Positions 18,108 through 28,240 are shown, counted from the first letter of the stretch. The stretch is 64,000 bases of DNA from Rhodoferax sp. TS-BS-61-7 (GCF_002943465.1 NZ_PTQY01000003.1:310001-374000), one strand, 5' to 3'. Translations and numbers: made by a program. The notes: generated by a model not told the origin, from the letters alone.

Positions 18108-19001
18108 ATGGCACTCACCCTCGACGGCAAACTGGTCGTCGCCATCTCCAGCCGCGCACTCTTTGATTTTGAAGAAGAGAACCAGATCTTCGAGCAGGGC
18201 GACGACCGCGCCTACATGCAACTCCAGCGCGACCGGTTGGACATTCCGGCCAAACCCGGCGTGGCGTTTTCGCTGGTGCAAAAGCTGCTGGCCTTCAACG
18301 ATGCGCACACCCAGCGGGTGGAAGTGGTCATTCTCTCGCGCAACGACCCGGTCAGCGGCCTGCGTGTCATGCGCAGCGCAGCGCACTACGCGCTGCCCAT
18401 CATCCGCTGCTCGTTCACCCGCGGCGAGGCGCCCTGGCGCTACCTCAAGCCGCTGCACGCCAACCTGTTTTTGAGCACCCACCTGAGCGATGTGCGCGCG
18501 GCACTGGCCGCTGGCGTGCCCGCGGCGCAGGTGTACCCGCACAGCGCCCACGCCAGCGATGCCCACCCTTCCGAAGTGCGCATTGCCTTCGACGGCGACG
18601 CGGTGTTGTTCAGCGATGAAGCAGAGCAAATTTACCAAAGCGGCGGCTTGTCTGCGTTTCAGAAACACGAAACCGACAACGTGGCCCAGCCCCTGCCCGA
18701 CGGCCCCTTCAAGCCTTTGCTGGTGGCGCTGCACCGCATGCAGCAGGCGGCCATTCCGCACATGCGCATCCGCACCTCGCTGGTGACCGCGCGCAGCGCG
18801 CCGGCGCACGAACGCGCCATTCGCACGCTGATGGACTGGAACATTGAGGTGGACGAAGCCATGTTCCTGGGCGGGCTGGACAAAGGTGAATTCCTGCGCG
18901 AGTTTGAGCCCGACTTTTTCTTTGACGACCAGACCGGCCACATCGAATCCGCCGCACGCCATGTACCGTCGGGCCATGTGGCCAGCGGCGTGCGCAACTG
19001 A
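18108..19001 (+). CDS. Cytosolic 5'-nucleotidase (NT5C1-like family)
   Basis: A 297-residue protein of the cytosolic 5'-nucleotidase family that includes animal cN-I, expected to dephosphorylate nucleoside monophosphates. The HAD-like motifs are VVAISSRALFDFEEENQIFE at the N-terminus, AFDGDAVLFSDEAEQIY (DxD nucleophile motif) near residue 165 and a conserved tail EVDEAMFLGGLDKGEFLREFEPDFFFDDQ. The last block carries acidic Mg ligands. It starts 6 bp after gspF, so it is probably cotranscribed with it, although no functional link is known. Confidence 0.88.
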   Translation: MALTLDGKLVVAISSRALFDFEEENQIFEQGDDRAYMQLQRDRLDIPAKPGVAFSLVQKLLAFNDAHTQRVEVVILSRNDPVSGLRVMRSAAHYALPIIRCSFTRGEAPWRYLKPLHANLFLSTHLSDVRAALAAGVPAAQVYPHSAHASDAHPSEVRIAFDGDAVLFSDEAEQIYQSGGLSAFQKHETDNVAQPLPDGPFKPLLVALHRMQQAAIPHMRIRTSLVTARSAPAHERAIRTLMDWNIEVDEAMFLGGLDKGEFLREFEPDFFFDDQTGHIESAARHVPSGHVASGVRN

Positions 19002-19078
19002 GCTAACGGCGCGAAAAGCTTTGGTAAACCAATGTAAAACTGGCTGACAAGGCCAGGGCGCGTGCCTAAGCTAGGCGC

Positions 19079-19294
19079 ATGATGTCTTGGTTCAAGTCTG
19101 CCCGTGTTCCCTCCGCCGCTGTCGCAGAAGGTATTCGCACGGTCGAACAGTTGCAGCACAGTCCTCCCCTCTCCGCCAACGCGCAGATGTGGCGCCGCCT
19201 GGCCCGTGATGGATACGACCGCACCGCAGAGCAGGTGCGTGCCTCGCAACCCGCACCCCTGCAGCGCGACATCGACACTCCCTCCCACCGCTAG
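19079..19294 (+). CDS. Small hypothetical protein, uncertain
   Basis: A possible 71-residue soluble protein (MMSWFKSARVPSAAVAEGIRTV) in the otherwise empty 354-bp stretch between the nucleotidase and ABC exporter genes. It has no membrane segment, recognisable domain or strong ribosome site. Codon positions look GC-rich at position three, in keeping with coding DNA, and it lies on the same strand as its neighbours. It may be a real small gene or chance. Confidence 0.35.
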   Translation: MMSWFKSARVPSAAVAEGIRTVEQLQHSPPLSANAQMWRRLARDGYDRTAEQVRASQPAPLQRDIDTPSHR

Positions 19295-19355
19295 GCTTGC
19301 AGCCGCTACCATGGCCCCTTCGCAGGGCGCTTGGCCGCTGCCATTTCAAACAAGG

Positions 19356-21155
19356 ATGATGGACATGGCTTTTGTGGCAACGGCGGGCGACAAGCTCCGC
19401 GCGTTTGGGCAGTTTGCACGCCGCGTGTGGGCGCTGACCCAACCCTACTTTCACTCCGAGGACAAATGGAAAGCCCGCGGCATGCTGGCCGCCATCGTGG
19501 CGCTGAACCTGGGCTTGGTCTACATGGCGGTGTTGTTCAACGACTGGAACAAGCTGTTCTACGACGCGCTGCAAGAGAAGAATGCCGGTGTCTTCTGGGC
19601 CCAACTGGGCCGCTTCACCTACCTCGCATTCGCCTTCATCGTCATTGCGGTCTACAAGTTTTACCTGACCCAACTGCTGGAAATGCGCTGGCGCGCCTGG
19701 ATGACGGCGCACTACCTGCAGCGCTGGCTCAGCGGCCAGGCCTTCTACCGGCTGGAGCTGGCCCGCTTTACCCATACGGCCCACAGCGATGCCAATCCCG
19801 ACAACCCGGACCAGCGCATCCAGGAAGACATCAACCAGTTCACCAGCTACACCATTTCGCTGACCATGGGCCTGCTCAACGCCGTGGTTACGCTGGCCAG
19901 TTTTATTGGCATCTTGTGGAGCTTGTCGGGCGGTTTTGCCTTCAACGTGGCGGGCCACGACTACAACATTCCCGGCTTTATGGTGTGGATGGCGGTGCTG
20001 TACTGCGCCGCAGGCAGCATCATCACCCACTACATCGGCCGCAAACAAATCCCGTTGAACTTTGCCCAGCAGCGTGTGGAGGCGGACTTCCGCCACACCA
20101 TGATCCGGGTGCGCGAGTACAGCGAATCGATTGCGCTGGACCGTGGCGAGACCGTGGCACGCCGCCAGCTTGGGGACCGGTTTGACAAGGTATTGGGCAA
20201 CTACCTGGCCTTGATCAAGGCACAAAAAAGCCTGATCTGGTTCACCAGCTTCTTTGGCCAGGCGGCTGTGGTGTTCCCGTTTGTGGTGGCAGCACCGCGT
20301 TTTTTCAGCGGCGCCATTCAACTCGGCGAGCTCATGCAAATTTCCAGTGCATTCGGCCAGGTGCAAGGCGCCTTGAGCTGGTTTGTCGACAACTACGGTA
20401 GCCTGGCCACTTGGCGCGCCACCACCGACCGCCTGACCAGCTTTGAAGCATCATTTAGGGCCTTAGCCCCCGTGGATATTGCGCAAGCAGCTCCTGAAAC
20501 CATAGCATCACCCGACACCTTGATCGGCTCGGATGTGTCGGTGGCCCTGCCCAATGGCACGGTGCTGCTGGCCCCCACCCAACTGCAGGCGCAGCCCGGC
20601 GACCGCATCCTGCTGCAGGGCCCCTCGGGCAGCGGCAAGTCCAGCCTGTTCCGCACACTGGCGGGCATTTGGCCGTTTGCCAGCGGCGCGGTGCACCTGC
20701 CTACCGACACCATGTTCATCCCGCAGCGGCCTTACTTTCCCAATGGCCCGCTGCGCGAGGCCCTGGCCTACCCGCAGGCGCCCACAACCTACACCGACGC
20801 CCAGCTGCAGCAGGCACTGCGCGATGCCCTGCTGCCGGGGCTGGTGGACGATCTGGACCGGGTGGATGCCTGGAGCCAAAAACTCTCAGGCGGCGAACAA
20901 CAACGCCTGGCGATTGCGCGTGTGTTGCTCAAACAACCGCAATGGATTTTTGCGGACGAGGCCACCAGTGCGCTGGACGAAGCAGCAGAACACACGCTGT
21001 ACCAGCGCCTGAGCGACCTGGTGGCGCAACGCGGCGGCGGCTTGGTGTCGATTGCCCACCGCCCGGCCGTGGCGGCCTTCCACAGCCGGCAGTGGGTGCT
21101 CACGCCCCGTCAGGGCGAAGGGGCCTTGTTCACCTTGTCCGAAAAACGCACATAA
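19356..21155 (+). CDS. BacA/SbmA-like ABC transporter, permease fused to ATPase
   Basis: A 599-residue half-transporter of the ABC_membrane_2 (YddA/Rv1819c-like) type. The first ~330 residues form a six-helix SbmA/BacA-like membrane domain ([52 protein letters not shown]). The nucleotide-binding domain has Walker [22 protein letters not shown] near residue 425, signature [15 protein letters not shown] and Walker [14 protein letters not shown]. Relatives move peptides, cobalamin or long-chain fatty acyl compounds, so the substrate is open. The start at 19356 (MMDMAF) has an AAGGA site. A repeat copy lies, antisense, in the linker between the domains. The 3' end overlaps queC by 46 bp. Confidence 0.9.
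   Translation: MMDMAFVATAGDKLRAFGQFARRVWALTQPYFHSEDKWKARGMLAAIVALNLGLVYMAVLFNDWNKLFYDALQEKNAGVFWAQLGRFTYLAFAFIVIAVYKFYLTQLLEMRWRAWMTAHYLQRWLSGQAFYRLELARFTHTAHSDANPDNPDQRIQEDINQFTSYTISLTMGLLNAVVTLASFIGILWSLSGGFAFNVAGHDYNIPGFMVWMAVLYCAAGSIITHYIGRKQIPLNFAQQRVEADFRHTMIRVREYSESIALDRGETVARRQLGDRFDKVLGNYLALIKAQKSLIWFTSFFGQAAVVFPFVVAAPRFFSGAIQLGELMQISSAFGQVQGALSWFVDNYGSLATWRATTDRLTSFEASFRALAPVDIAQAAPETIASPDTLIGSDVSVALPNGTVLLAPTQLQAQPGDRILLQGPSGSGKSSLFRTLAGIWPFASGAVHLPTDTMFIPQRPYFPNGPLREALAYPQAPTTYTDAQLQQALRDALLPGLVDDLDRVDAWSQKLSGGEQQRLAIARVLLKQPQWIFADEATSALDEAAEHTLYQRLSDLVAQRGGGLVSIAHRPAVAAFHSRQWVLTPRQGEGALFTLSEKRT
20447..20510 (-). repeat. Dispersed repeat, copy 4 (antisense in ABC gene)
   Basis: Read on the minus strand it has GGAGCTGCTTGCGCAATATCC followed by GGGGGCTAAGGCCCTAAA. 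It encodes [17 protein letters not shown] in the linker of the transporter, the only coding copy read in antisense. Confidence 0.8.
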
Positions 21156-21859
21156 CCCTTGGCCCGCAGCTCGCAGGCCGGGCAGCTGCCACAGCCGTAG
21201 CCCCAGGCCTGGCGGTGCGTGCGGTCACCCAGGTAACAGGTGTGGGTGTGCTCCACCACCAGGTCCACGAGCGCCTCGCCGCCGCCGGGCACACCAGACT
21301 GCTCGCCCAACGCATGGGCCAGCGCCCAGGTCTGCGCCTTGTCGATCCACATCAACGGGGTTTCGATCAGAAAGCGTTTGTCCATGCCCAGCGACAAGGC
21401 CAGCTGCAGCGCTTTCATGGTGTCATCGCGGCAATCGGGGTAACCCGAGAAGTCGGTCTCACACACGCCAGTGACGATGACCTGCAGCCCGCGCCGGTAG
21501 GCCAGGGCCGCCGCCAGCGTCATGAACAGGAGGTTGCGCCCGGGCACAAAGGTGTTAGGCAGGCCGTTGGCCTCCATCTGAAAGGCGGTGTCGCGCGTAA
21601 GTGAGGTCTCGCTCACTTCGCCCAGCACGGCCAGGTCCAGCAGGTGATCCTCGCCCAGCTTGGCCGCCCATTGCGGAAAACGCGCACGCAGTTCGCGCAG
21701 CACGTTCAGGCGTGCATCCAGCTCCACGCTGTGGCGCTGGCGGTAGTCAAAGGCAATGGTTTCGACACGCTCGTAGCGCGCCAGGGCATGGGCCAGGCAG
21801 GTGGTGGAGTCCTGGCCACCAGAGAAAAGGACGAGTGCGGTGGTGTGCATGGCCGCCAT
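21110..21859 (-). CDS. queC: 7-cyano-7-deazaguanine synthase (QueC)
   Basis: A 249-residue ATP-dependent enzyme that converts 7-carboxy-7-deazaguanine to preQ0 in queuosine synthesis. The PP-loop is [17 protein letters not shown] near the N-terminus; further conserved parts are [20 protein letters not shown] and the zinc-binding site [14 protein letters not shown] near the C-terminus. MHTTALV (three codons in) is an equally likely start. The 3' end overlaps the ABC exporter gene on the other strand. No other queuosine gene is in the window. Confidence 0.95.
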   Translation of the reverse strand: MAAMHTTALVLFSGGQDSTTCLAHALARYERVETIAFDYRQRHSVELDARLNVLRELRARFPQWAAKLGEDHLLDLAVLGEVSETSLTRDTAFQMEANGLPNTFVPGRNLLFMTLAAALAYRRGLQVIVTGVCETDFSGYPDCRDDTMKALQLALSLGMDKRFLIETPLMWIDKAQTWALAHALGEQSGVPGGGEALVDLVVEHTHTCYLGDRTHRQAWGYGCGSCPACELRAKGYVRFSDKVNKAPSP

Positions 21860-21906
21860 GGTAGAGCAAGGCGGAAGACCCGTGGCTGGGCCCGGCGGTG
21901 CCGGGC

Positions 21907-22404
21907 TCAGATGTTTTCGGTCTTTTTGATCTTGCTGGGCGCGTAGACCAGCACTTCTTTGGCGAGCTGACCCGGCACTTCGGCAGGGGTCAGGGGTTGC
22001 GGTGGCGTGAGCTGGATCTTGACCTGCTCAATCTGGATGGCGCTGGCACTGGCGGTCCACATGGTTTTCAGGTGGTCCAGCAGCACTTGCGAAATCGGCT
22101 TGGGCGGTGGGTCTTCCACTTTTTCCGGTTCTGGGCGATGGATCGTCCAGTCTTTAGGTGCCGTAGCCGCCTCTGCGCCGCGCTCCGTAGGGTCTGGCAC
22201 CACGACGCGGGGCGCCTGGCCTTCCGGACTCTTGAGTGCAGGGTTCACCATGTCGATGACTCCTGGGGAGGACTCGACCGACGGGCTGGCGCTCGCGACA
22301 GGGTTGACCGGAGCAACTGGGATAACCCTATGTGCCCCAGACGAAGCCAAATCTGCGCCGGTGGGGCGCACATTTGGGTTTCGATCAATGGATGGCAGTT
22401 GCAT
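21907..22404 (-). CDS. Hypothetical Pro-rich protein
   Basis: A 165-residue protein with no recognised domain. The first half is low-complexity, rich in Pro, Ala, Val and Ser ([20 protein letters not shown]); the second half looks folded ([33 protein letters not shown]). It has no signal peptide or membrane span. It lies upstream of nothing obvious, 47 bp before queC in opposite direction of reading order (same strand, queC downstream), so cotranscription with queC is impossible to exclude. An AT-rich stretch with promoter-like sequence lies upstream (22430-22510). Confidence 0.65.
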   Translation of the reverse strand: MQLPSIDRNPNVRPTGADLASSGAHRVIPVAPVNPVASASPSVESSPGVIDMVNPALKSPEGQAPRVVVPDPTERGAEAATAPKDWTIHRPEPEKVEDPPPKPISQVLLDHLKTMWTASASAIQIEQVKIQLTPPQPLTPAEVPGQLAKEVLVYAPSKIKKTENI

Positions 22405-22622
22405 TTTGGGTAGGCCTTGCGGCCCCTCCGGTTACTTTTAGGAGTTGACGTACGTTTCTTAACGGCAGATTTAGGGGCTTATTTAGGCCTATTTTTAAAA
22501 TTTCTCAAAAAAATGGATGAAACCGGTCGCCCAAAATGCAAAAAAGGCACCAAAGCGGTGCAAACCGCCAGGGTACCCTGGGCCCCAAGGCCCGAAAAAT
22601 CCGCCCGCAGCGCGGGCTCGGG

Positions 22623-24065
22623 TCAGTAGCGCACCAGAGCCCGGTAGGTCAGCACCGTGCTGCCTTCGGCAGGCACCGTGATCTTCCAGACGGCGGTATT
22701 GGCTGCACCCTTGGTGTGGGTGTGGCTGGCGCTCAAAATCTGCCAGTCGCCCGGCACAGGTTCCTGCACGGTCACGGTCACGGCCTCTTTTTTGGCGTTT
22801 TTCAGCACCAGTTGGTAGGCACTTTCAAACACATAGTTGTACTTGCCGGTACCGCTGAGCTTTTTAAAGTCCGTCTGTTTTTTGTCCGCCGTCACGTCAA
22901 ACGCGTCGCCCAGCTTGAGGCGCACTTTTTCGTTCTTGGGCGTGTGGTCAATACGGTCTTCGCCAATGAACTGGGCGTTGCCTGCGCTGTCTTTTTTATA
23001 AACGCGCACCACGCCCTTGGGTAGGGGCATGCCCAGACGGGCGCTTTCCTTGTTGTCAAACTCCACGAACACGGCCACCTTCATCTTCTGGCCCAGATCG
23101 CCGGCCGCCCCCTGGTAATAGTAGTCATTGCCCTGCAGCAGCAGCTCTTTGCGCGCCGGCACGCCACTGGCCGACATCAGGGCGACCTGCTTGGTCTGGT
23201 TCTCGGCAATGGTGGTGGGGCGGTCCAGGGTGTAGAGGTGGTATTCGAACAGCGTTTCTTCGGCCATGCGCGATTCGGCCTTGGCCGCCATGGGGGCGGC
23301 CATCATCACAGGTCGGCCGCGCTGCAGTTCGGGCTGCACCTGGTTCACATCGCCCGCCACCAGCTGCAGCTTGGCATTGCGGTAGGTGGCGCCGCTGGTG
23401 TTGGTGAGCGTGACCCAGCCCGACATGTCGAGTTTGTCATCGGCCGCATTGAGTTCCACCACGTAGTCAGCCTTCCAGCCCAGGCCGGAGGTCAGGTAAC
23501 TCAGCTCCACGTCCTGCTGGGCCGCGCCCTTGTTGTCCAGCGCCATCACCAGCGTGGGGCGGTCGCGCAGGTTGGCGGGCACATCCCCAAACACCAGGCG
23601 GCCGGGAATGCCGGTTTCGATGCGCTGGCCGATCTTGAGCACCACCCCGTTGTTGGCCGACAGCACCGTCGCCACCTCGGTGGTTTCCACACCGGTGGCG
23701 GGGTTGGTACGCACCACGTTCACGGTCTGGCCCACGTACTTTTCCAGCATCTTCTGCGGTGTGAGCAAATCGAAATCAAAGTTCTGCTCCAGCACGCTGA
23801 AGGCGCCCGGCGCACTCACGCTGCGCAGCAGTGCCGTCTCGGGGCGCAGGCGGGCACTCACGTCCCGAAACGCCAGCGCCAGCTTGCCGCCGCCGAGCGA
23901 CACCCGGCGCTGGTCTTTCACCAGGGCCAGGTTGTCGTTGTAAATGGTGACGGCCACCTCTTGCTGGTCGGCCAACGTGCTGCGTTGCTCAGTGGACTGG
24001 GCCACAGCAGACTGGGCCAGCACGGTGAGCGCGGCCAGGGCAAAAGGAGCGGAAATAGAGTGCAT
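22623..24065 (-). CDS. Exported DUF4139 domain protein
   Basis: A 480-residue exported protein of unknown function. The signal peptide MHSISAPFALAALTVLAQSAVAQ is followed by the DUF4139 family opening (VAVTIYNDNLALVKDQRRVSL, with FRDVSARLRPETALL). The central mucoidy-inhibitor-like repeat LSYLTSGLGWKADYVVEL is followed by WVTLTNTSGATYRNAKLQLVAGDVN. The C-terminal beta-sandwich ends ITVPAEGSTVLTYRALVRY. The length is normal for the family. It is monocistronic, with a 218-bp AT-poor gap to the hypothetical gene downstream. Function in envelope biology is only a guess. Confidence 0.88.
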   Translation of the reverse strand: MHSISAPFALAALTVLAQSAVAQSTEQRSTLADQQEVAVTIYNDNLALVKDQRRVSLGGGKLALAFRDVSARLRPETALLRSVSAPGAFSVLEQNFDFDLLTPQKMLEKYVGQTVNVVRTNPATGVETTEVATVLSANNGVVLKIGQRIETGIPGRLVFGDVPANLRDRPTLVMALDNKGAAQQDVELSYLTSGLGWKADYVVELNAADDKLDMSGWVTLTNTSGATYRNAKLQLVAGDVNQVQPELQRGRPVMMAAPMAAKAESRMAEETLFEYHLYTLDRPTTIAENQTKQVALMSASGVPARKELLLQGNDYYYQGAAGDLGQKMKVAVFVEFDNKESARLGMPLPKGVVRVYKKDSAGNAQFIGEDRIDHTPKNEKVRLKLGDAFDVTADKKQTDFKKLSGTGKYNYVFESAYQLVLKNAKKEAVTVTVQEPVPGDWQILSASHTHTKGAANTAVWKITVPAEGSTVLTYRALVRY

Positions 24066-24240
24066 GGAAAAGCTTTCTGCAAAAGGGTAGACAGCAGGCG
24101 CACCCTAAGTGCACCTGCGGCAGGGCCTGTGCAGCATAGCCGCCCGTGCCCCGCCCCCACGCAACGCCCGGGAACACCACGGCGCCGACCTTGTTGCAGA
24201 GTGTTACGCGCGGGTACCGTGCAGCAACTTCAATTGCTCC

Positions 24241-24300
24241 TTATTTGATAGCTGCTTGCGCAATATCCGTAAGGTCTAGAGGTACTTTTTACCTAAAAAT
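24241..24300 (+). repeat. Dispersed repeat, copy 5 (next to glmS 3' end)
   Basis: A well conserved copy: TTGATAGCTGCTTGCGCA, ATATCC, then GGTCTAGAGGTAC. It abuts the glmS stop codon and points towards it. Confidence 0.85.
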
Positions 24301-26195
24301 TACTCCACCGTCACACTCTTGGCTAGGTTGCGCGGCTTGTCGACATCGGTGCCACGCGCGCAAGCCGTGTGGTACGCCAACAGCTGCAAGGGCACCACGT
24401 GCAGCAGCGGTGACAACTCACCATAGTGCTCGGGCATCCGAATCACGTGCAGGCCTTCGCCGCTGTCGATGCGGGTATCGGCATCGGCCAGCACATAGAG
24501 CACACCACCGCGCGCGCGCACCTCGTGCAGGTTGCTTTTGAGCTTTTCCAACAGCGCGTCGTTGGGTGCCACGGTCACCACCGGCATTTCACTCGTCACC
24601 AAGGCCAACGGGCCGTGTTTGAGTTCCCCCGCGGCATAGGCCTCTGCGTGGATGTAGGTGATTTCCTTGAGCTTGAGCGCGCCCTCCATGGCAATCGGGA
24701 AGTGCAGGCCACGGCCCAGGAAGAGTGCGTTTTCTTTCTTCGCAAAGTCATCGGCCCAGGCCATGATTTGCGGCTCCAGCGCCAGCACCGCTTGCAGCGC
24801 GGCGGGCAGGTGGCGCATGGCCTTGAGGTGGCGCGCCTCGTCGGCATCTGTGAGGCGGCCCTTGGCCTGCGCCAGGCACAGGGTCAGCAGGAACAGGCCG
24901 GCCAACTGGGTGGTGAAGGCCTTGGTAGATGCCACACCAATCTCCACACCCGCGCGGGTCACATACGCCAAACTGCACTCGCGCACCATGGCGCTGGTGG
25001 CCACGTTGCAGATGGTCAGTGTGTGTTGCATGCCCAGGCTCTGCGCGTGGCGCAGCGCGGCCAGCGTGTCGGCCGTCTCGCCGCTTTGCGTGATGGTGAC
25101 CACCAGGGTGTTGGGGTTGGGTACCGACTCGCGGTAGCGGTACTCACTGGCCACCTCCACCTGGCAGGGCACTTTGGCGATGCTCTCGATCCAGTACTTG
25201 GCCGCACAACCGCTGTAGTAGCTGGTGCCGCAGGCCAGGATCAACACGCTGTCGATCTGCTTGAACACCCGCGCCGCATTGGCACCGGGTGCATGGTTGC
25301 CCTGCTGGTCAAACAGCTCGGGCACGATGCCTTCCACACCTTCCAGCGTGTCGGCAATGGCGCGCGGCTGCTCGAAGATTTCCTTTTGCATGTAGTGGCG
25401 ATACGGGCCCAGCTCGGCCGCACCGCTGTGCGCGTGCACGGTTTTCACGGGGCGCTCGGCGGGCGCCACGGCCTTGTGGGCCTTGTCGATCAACCAGTAC
25501 TTGCCCAGCTGCACATCCACCACATCACCTTCTTCCAAATAGACGATCTGGTCGGTCACACCGGCCAAGGCCATGGCGTCGCTGGCCAGGAAATGCTCCT
25601 GCCCGTCCTTGCCCACGCCCAGAATCAGTGGCGAGCCGGCGCGCGCGCCAATCAGGCGGTGCGGCTCGTCCTTGCAGAACACGGCAATGGCATAAGCACC
25701 GTGCAGCTGCAGCACGGTGGCCTTCACGGCCTCAAACAAATCACCGTCGTACAGGCTGTCGATCAGGTGGGCGATGACCTCGGTGTCGGTCTGGCTGTGG
25801 AACACATAGCCCTTGGCCTTGAGGGCGGCGCGCAACTCGTCGTGGTTTTCGATGATGCCGTTGTGCACCAGGGCCACACGGCCGGGCTTGCTATCGGCAT
25901 CGGCACCGGGGCCGTGGCTGAAGTGAGGGTGGGCGTTGTGCACCAGGGGGGCGCCGTGGGTGGCCCAGCGCGTGTGGGCAATGCCCAGCGTGCCTTGCAC
26001 CTGACCGGAGGCCACTTGTTCGATCAGCTCCGACACCCGCGAGGTGCTGCGTGCGCGGCGCAGGCCCGGCTGGCCGTCTTGCGCATACACCGCCACACCG
26101 CAGGAGTCATAACCCCGGTACTCCAGGCGCTCCAGACCTTGCACCAGCACAGGAACGATGTTGCGGGTCGATACCGCGCCGACGATGCCACACAT
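24300..26195 (-). CDS. glmS: Glutamine--fructose-6-phosphate aminotransferase (GlmS)
   Basis: A 631-residue cytoplasmic enzyme making glucosamine-6-phosphate from fructose-6-phosphate and glutamine, the first step to UDP-GlcNAc. The N-terminal glutaminase begins [14 protein letters not shown] with the catalytic Cys1, then HTRWATHG and VHNGIIEN. Two SIS isomerase domains follow ([52 protein letters not shown]). The C-terminus LAKSVTVE is canonical. No glmS ribozyme is expected or seen. GlmU, which acts later in the pathway, is at 29020-30468 on the same strand but not in the same operon. Confidence 0.97.
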   Translation of the reverse strand: MCGIVGAVSTRNIVPVLVQGLERLEYRGYDSCGVAVYAQDGQPGLRRARSTSRVSELIEQVASGQVQGTLGIAHTRWATHGAPLVHNAHPHFSHGPGADADSKPGRVALVHNGIIENHDELRAALKAKGYVFHSQTDTEVIAHLIDSLYDGDLFEAVKATVLQLHGAYAIAVFCKDEPHRLIGARAGSPLILGVGKDGQEHFLASDAMALAGVTDQIVYLEEGDVVDVQLGKYWLIDKAHKAVAPAERPVKTVHAHSGAAELGPYRHYMQKEIFEQPRAIADTLEGVEGIVPELFDQQGNHAPGANAARVFKQIDSVLILACGTSYYSGCAAKYWIESIAKVPCQVEVASEYRYRESVPNPNTLVVTITQSGETADTLAALRHAQSLGMQHTLTICNVATSAMVRECSLAYVTRAGVEIGVASTKAFTTQLAGLFLLTLCLAQAKGRLTDADEARHLKAMRHLPAALQAVLALEPQIMAWADDFAKKENALFLGRGLHFPIAMEGALKLKEITYIHAEAYAAGELKHGPLALVTSEMPVVTVAPNDALLEKLKSNLHEVRARGGVLYVLADADTRIDSGEGLHVIRMPEHYGELSPLLHVVPLQLLAYHTACARGTDVDKPRNLAKSVTVE

Positions 26196-26311
26196 AAACA
26201 GTCTCCAAATCAGTGAATGGGCTGGATGGTAGGCAGAACATCAAAAAATATTTGATTAATTTTTTTAATTTTTTGAACTTTTATTTCACAAATCCATTGA
26301 AGTGGTTTTTT

Positions 26312-26338
26312 ATTCCATATATAAACAATATATGGAAT
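26312..26338. promoter_or_regulatory. Perfect 11-bp inverted repeat over the lrp start codon
   Basis: Arms ATTCCATATAT (26312-26322) and ATATATGGAAT (26328-26338) flank AAACA. The right arm contains the ATG of the Lrp/AsnC-family gene. The region 26230-26340 is very AT-rich against a GC-rich background. It is a candidate autoregulatory operator. Confidence 0.7.
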
Positions 26339-26814
26339 CAATCACACTCGATGCCGTGGACTTGCAACTGCTGGCCGCCTTGCAGCGCGATGCCAGCCTG
26401 AGCAACCAGGCGCTGGCCGAGCTGGCCCACACCACGCCACCCACCTGCCTGCGCCGCGTCAAACGCTTGCGTGATACGGGTTTGATCGAAAAACAGATCA
26501 CCTTGCTCAACCCGGAGCGCCTGGCCGCCACACTGGGCCACGGGCTCACGGCGATTGTGGAAATCACGCTGGACCGGCAGGACGCCGAGGCGCTGGAGCG
26601 CTTTGAAGCCCGTGTGGCCGACGAAGCCGCCGTGCAGCAGTGTTACCGCGTGTCACCTGGACCGGACTTTTGCCTGGTAGTGCACACGCGGGACATGCCG
26701 GGTTACCAGGCGTTCACCCAGCGCTTGTTCACGGCCGACGCCAATGTGCGCAATGTCAAAGCCTTTTTCAGCATCAAGCGCAGCAAGTTTGGGGCAGAAC
26801 TAGCGCTGGCCTAA
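26332..26814 (+). CDS. Lrp/AsnC-family transcriptional regulator
   Basis: A 160-residue feast/famine regulator. The N-terminal helix-turn-helix is LDAVDLQLLAALQRDASLSNQALAELAHTTPPTCLRRVKRLRDTGLI. The C-terminal RAM effector domain is beta-alpha-beta-beta-alpha-beta (ALTAIVEITLDRQDAEALERFEARV, CYRVSPGPDFCLVVHTRDM, VRNVKAFFSIKRSKF). I start it at 26332 (MESITLDAVDL); a longer reading from 26302 is AT-rich and atypical. It is divergent from glmS, and its 3' end overlaps the convergent LysR gene by 15 bp. A perfect palindrome covers the start codon, suggesting negative autoregulation. Confidence 0.92.
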   Translation: MESITLDAVDLQLLAALQRDASLSNQALAELAHTTPPTCLRRVKRLRDTGLIEKQITLLNPERLAATLGHGLTAIVEITLDRQDAEALERFEARVADEAAVQQCYRVSPGPDFCLVVHTRDMPGYQAFTQRLFTADANVRNVKAFFSIKRSKFGAELALA

Positions 26815-27756
26815 GACCGAGCCGCAACTCGCGCCACAAGCCTCCATCGCGCTGGCCAGTTGCAAGCGGGTTTGCTCCGACAGATAGTCCAAAAACACAC
26901 GCGTGCGCCGGGGCAGAAACTGGCGGCTCGGCAGGGCGGCGTACAAAAACAGCTGGCCTTTGATCCACGGCGGAATCACGCGCACCAGCTCGCCACTGGC
27001 CAGAAAGGGCGCGACCAACTCCACCGTGGTCGGGGCAATACCGGCGCCATCCAGGGTGGCGCGGATCAGCGTCTCGATGTGGTTGGACCAGAGCACAGGC
27101 GTCACCGGCACATCCACAAACTCCTCCAGATTTTCGGAATTCTTGAAGCGCCACAGGCGTGTGCCCAAACTGCCGCCCTTCATGCCCAGGCAGTCGTGTT
27201 CCGACAGATCCTCAGGTCGTCGCGGCGTGCCCTTGCGCTTCAAGTACTGCGGCGAGGCCACAAACACCGCCTCGGTGGTCAAAATTTTCCGGGCCACCAC
27301 ATCGCCGTCGTAGGCCTCGTCGGCCGTGAACAGGGTCACATCGTGGCCGTCGATAGGCGGCTCGACAAAGGACTCCACGTTCACATGCAACACAATTTTG
27401 GGGTACTGCGCCCGAAAGCCCGCCACCAGCGGAGCCAGCACATAGGTCGCCAGCACCGGCGTGGCCAGCACATGCAGCTCACCCGCCAGCTCCTGCGTGT
27501 GCAGGTTGGCCAAGGCATCGGCCTCGTCAATGTCTTGCAAAATGGCTCGCACCCGGGACAGGTAAGATTCCCCCGCCTCGCTCAGCGACACGCGCCGGGT
27601 GGAGCGGTGCAACAGCCGCGTGCCCAGATGCTCCTCCAGGTCGGCCACCAGGCGCGTCACCACGGCGGGCGACATGTCCATGGCCCGGGCGGCCGCAGCA
27701 AAGCCCCCCTCGTCGATCACCCGTTGAAAAACACGCATTGAAAGAAGTCGGTCCAT
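26800..27756 (-). CDS. LysR-family transcriptional regulator (module B)
   Basis: A 318-residue LysR regulator closely related to that at 12987-13919: compare MDRLLSMRVFQRVIDEGGFA with MDRLTSMRVFQKVIDEGGFA, and the shared VRAILQDIDEA and VLATYVLAPLVAGF blocks. HTH, linker and effector domains are complete. It is divergent from a small secreted-protein gene (27962), with the same intergenic box as module A. The two modules have the same orientation, 13.8 kb apart, which points to duplication of a regulator-target unit. Target and effector are unknown. Confidence 0.92.
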   Translation of the reverse strand: MDRLLSMRVFQRVIDEGGFAAAARAMDMSPAVVTRLVADLEEHLGTRLLHRSTRRVSLSEAGESYLSRVRAILQDIDEADALANLHTQELAGELHVLATPVLATYVLAPLVAGFRAQYPKIVLHVNVESFVEPPIDGHDVTLFTADEAYDGDVVARKILTTEAVFVASPQYLKRKGTPRRPEDLSEHDCLGMKGGSLGTRLWRFKNSENLEEFVDVPVTPVLWSNHIETLIRATLDGAGIAPTTVELVAPFLASGELVRVIPPWIKGQLFLYAALPSRQFLPRRTRVFLDYLSEQTRLQLASAMEACGASCGSVLGQR

Positions 27757-27861
27757 GGGGGCACTCTAAGGCGATATCAAGTCGCCATTATTGCCAAAAC
27801 AGAAACAGACATGTGCGACGCACGCTGTTTATCTTCTTAATCAGAAATTTTACAGTTCATC

Positions 27862-27915
27862 CCATCGACGAGACGCATGAATTAAACGCCCCATCGATGC
27901 TGTTCAGACGGTGTG
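27862..27915. promoter_or_regulatory. Conserved LysR-module box B
   Basis: CCATCGACGAGACG, then AAACGCCCC, TCGAT and GTGTG, aligned with the box at 14025-14079. It begins 106 bp upstream of the LysR start, the same as in module A, and ends 47 bp before the ATG of the divergent gene. Confidence 0.6.
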
Positions 27916-27961
27916 ATGCCCGCCAGAGCGGATTCTTCTAAACATTGAAAGGAACTTCATC

Positions 27962-28174
27962 ATGAACAAGACATCTTTTGCCGCAATCGCTATCGCTTTG
28001 ACTTCCGTGTTGGCTGGCCAAGCCATGGCCGCTGACCAAGCCACCGACGCCAAGACTGGCCAACAAGTGGCTGCTGCGCCCGCCGCCAAGGCAAGCGCCA
28101 AGCCCGTGGCTGAGACCCAAGGCAAAACATCGGCAGACGCATTTGCCGAACTCGACAAAATCAAGAAGTGGTAA
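27962..28174 (+). CDS. Small secreted protein beside LysR
   Basis: A 70-residue exported protein. The signal peptide MNKTSFAAIAIALTSVLAGQAMA is followed by an Ala/Lys/Gln-rich mature part of about 46 residues (DQATDAKTGQQVAAAPAAKA) and a short tail ADAFAELDKIKKW. It is not a full DUF4148 unit, though its position, leader region and signal peptide parallel the DUF4148 gene at 14121. The ribosome site is GAAAGGA. It is followed by a clear terminator. Function unknown. Confidence 0.8.
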   Translation: MNKTSFAAIAIALTSVLAGQAMAADQATDAKTGQQVAAAPAAKASAKPVAETQGKTSADAFAELDKIKKW

Positions 28175-28217
28175 GCACCGCCACTGCAGCCATGCAGTGA
28201 CCTGAGCACCCCGCAAG

Positions 28218-28240
28218 GCCCGGCATGTCCGGGCTTTTTT
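28218..28240 (+). terminator. Rho-independent terminator
   Basis: Stem GCCCGG / CCGGGC around CATGT, followed by six T. It lies 44 bp after the small secreted-protein gene and serves that gene. Confidence 0.85.

Noticed and set aside
24426..26216. 596-codon open frame antisense to glmS.
   Set aside because: It is a shadow of glmS caused by high-GC codon bias; His/Gln/Gly-rich with no domain or ribosome site.
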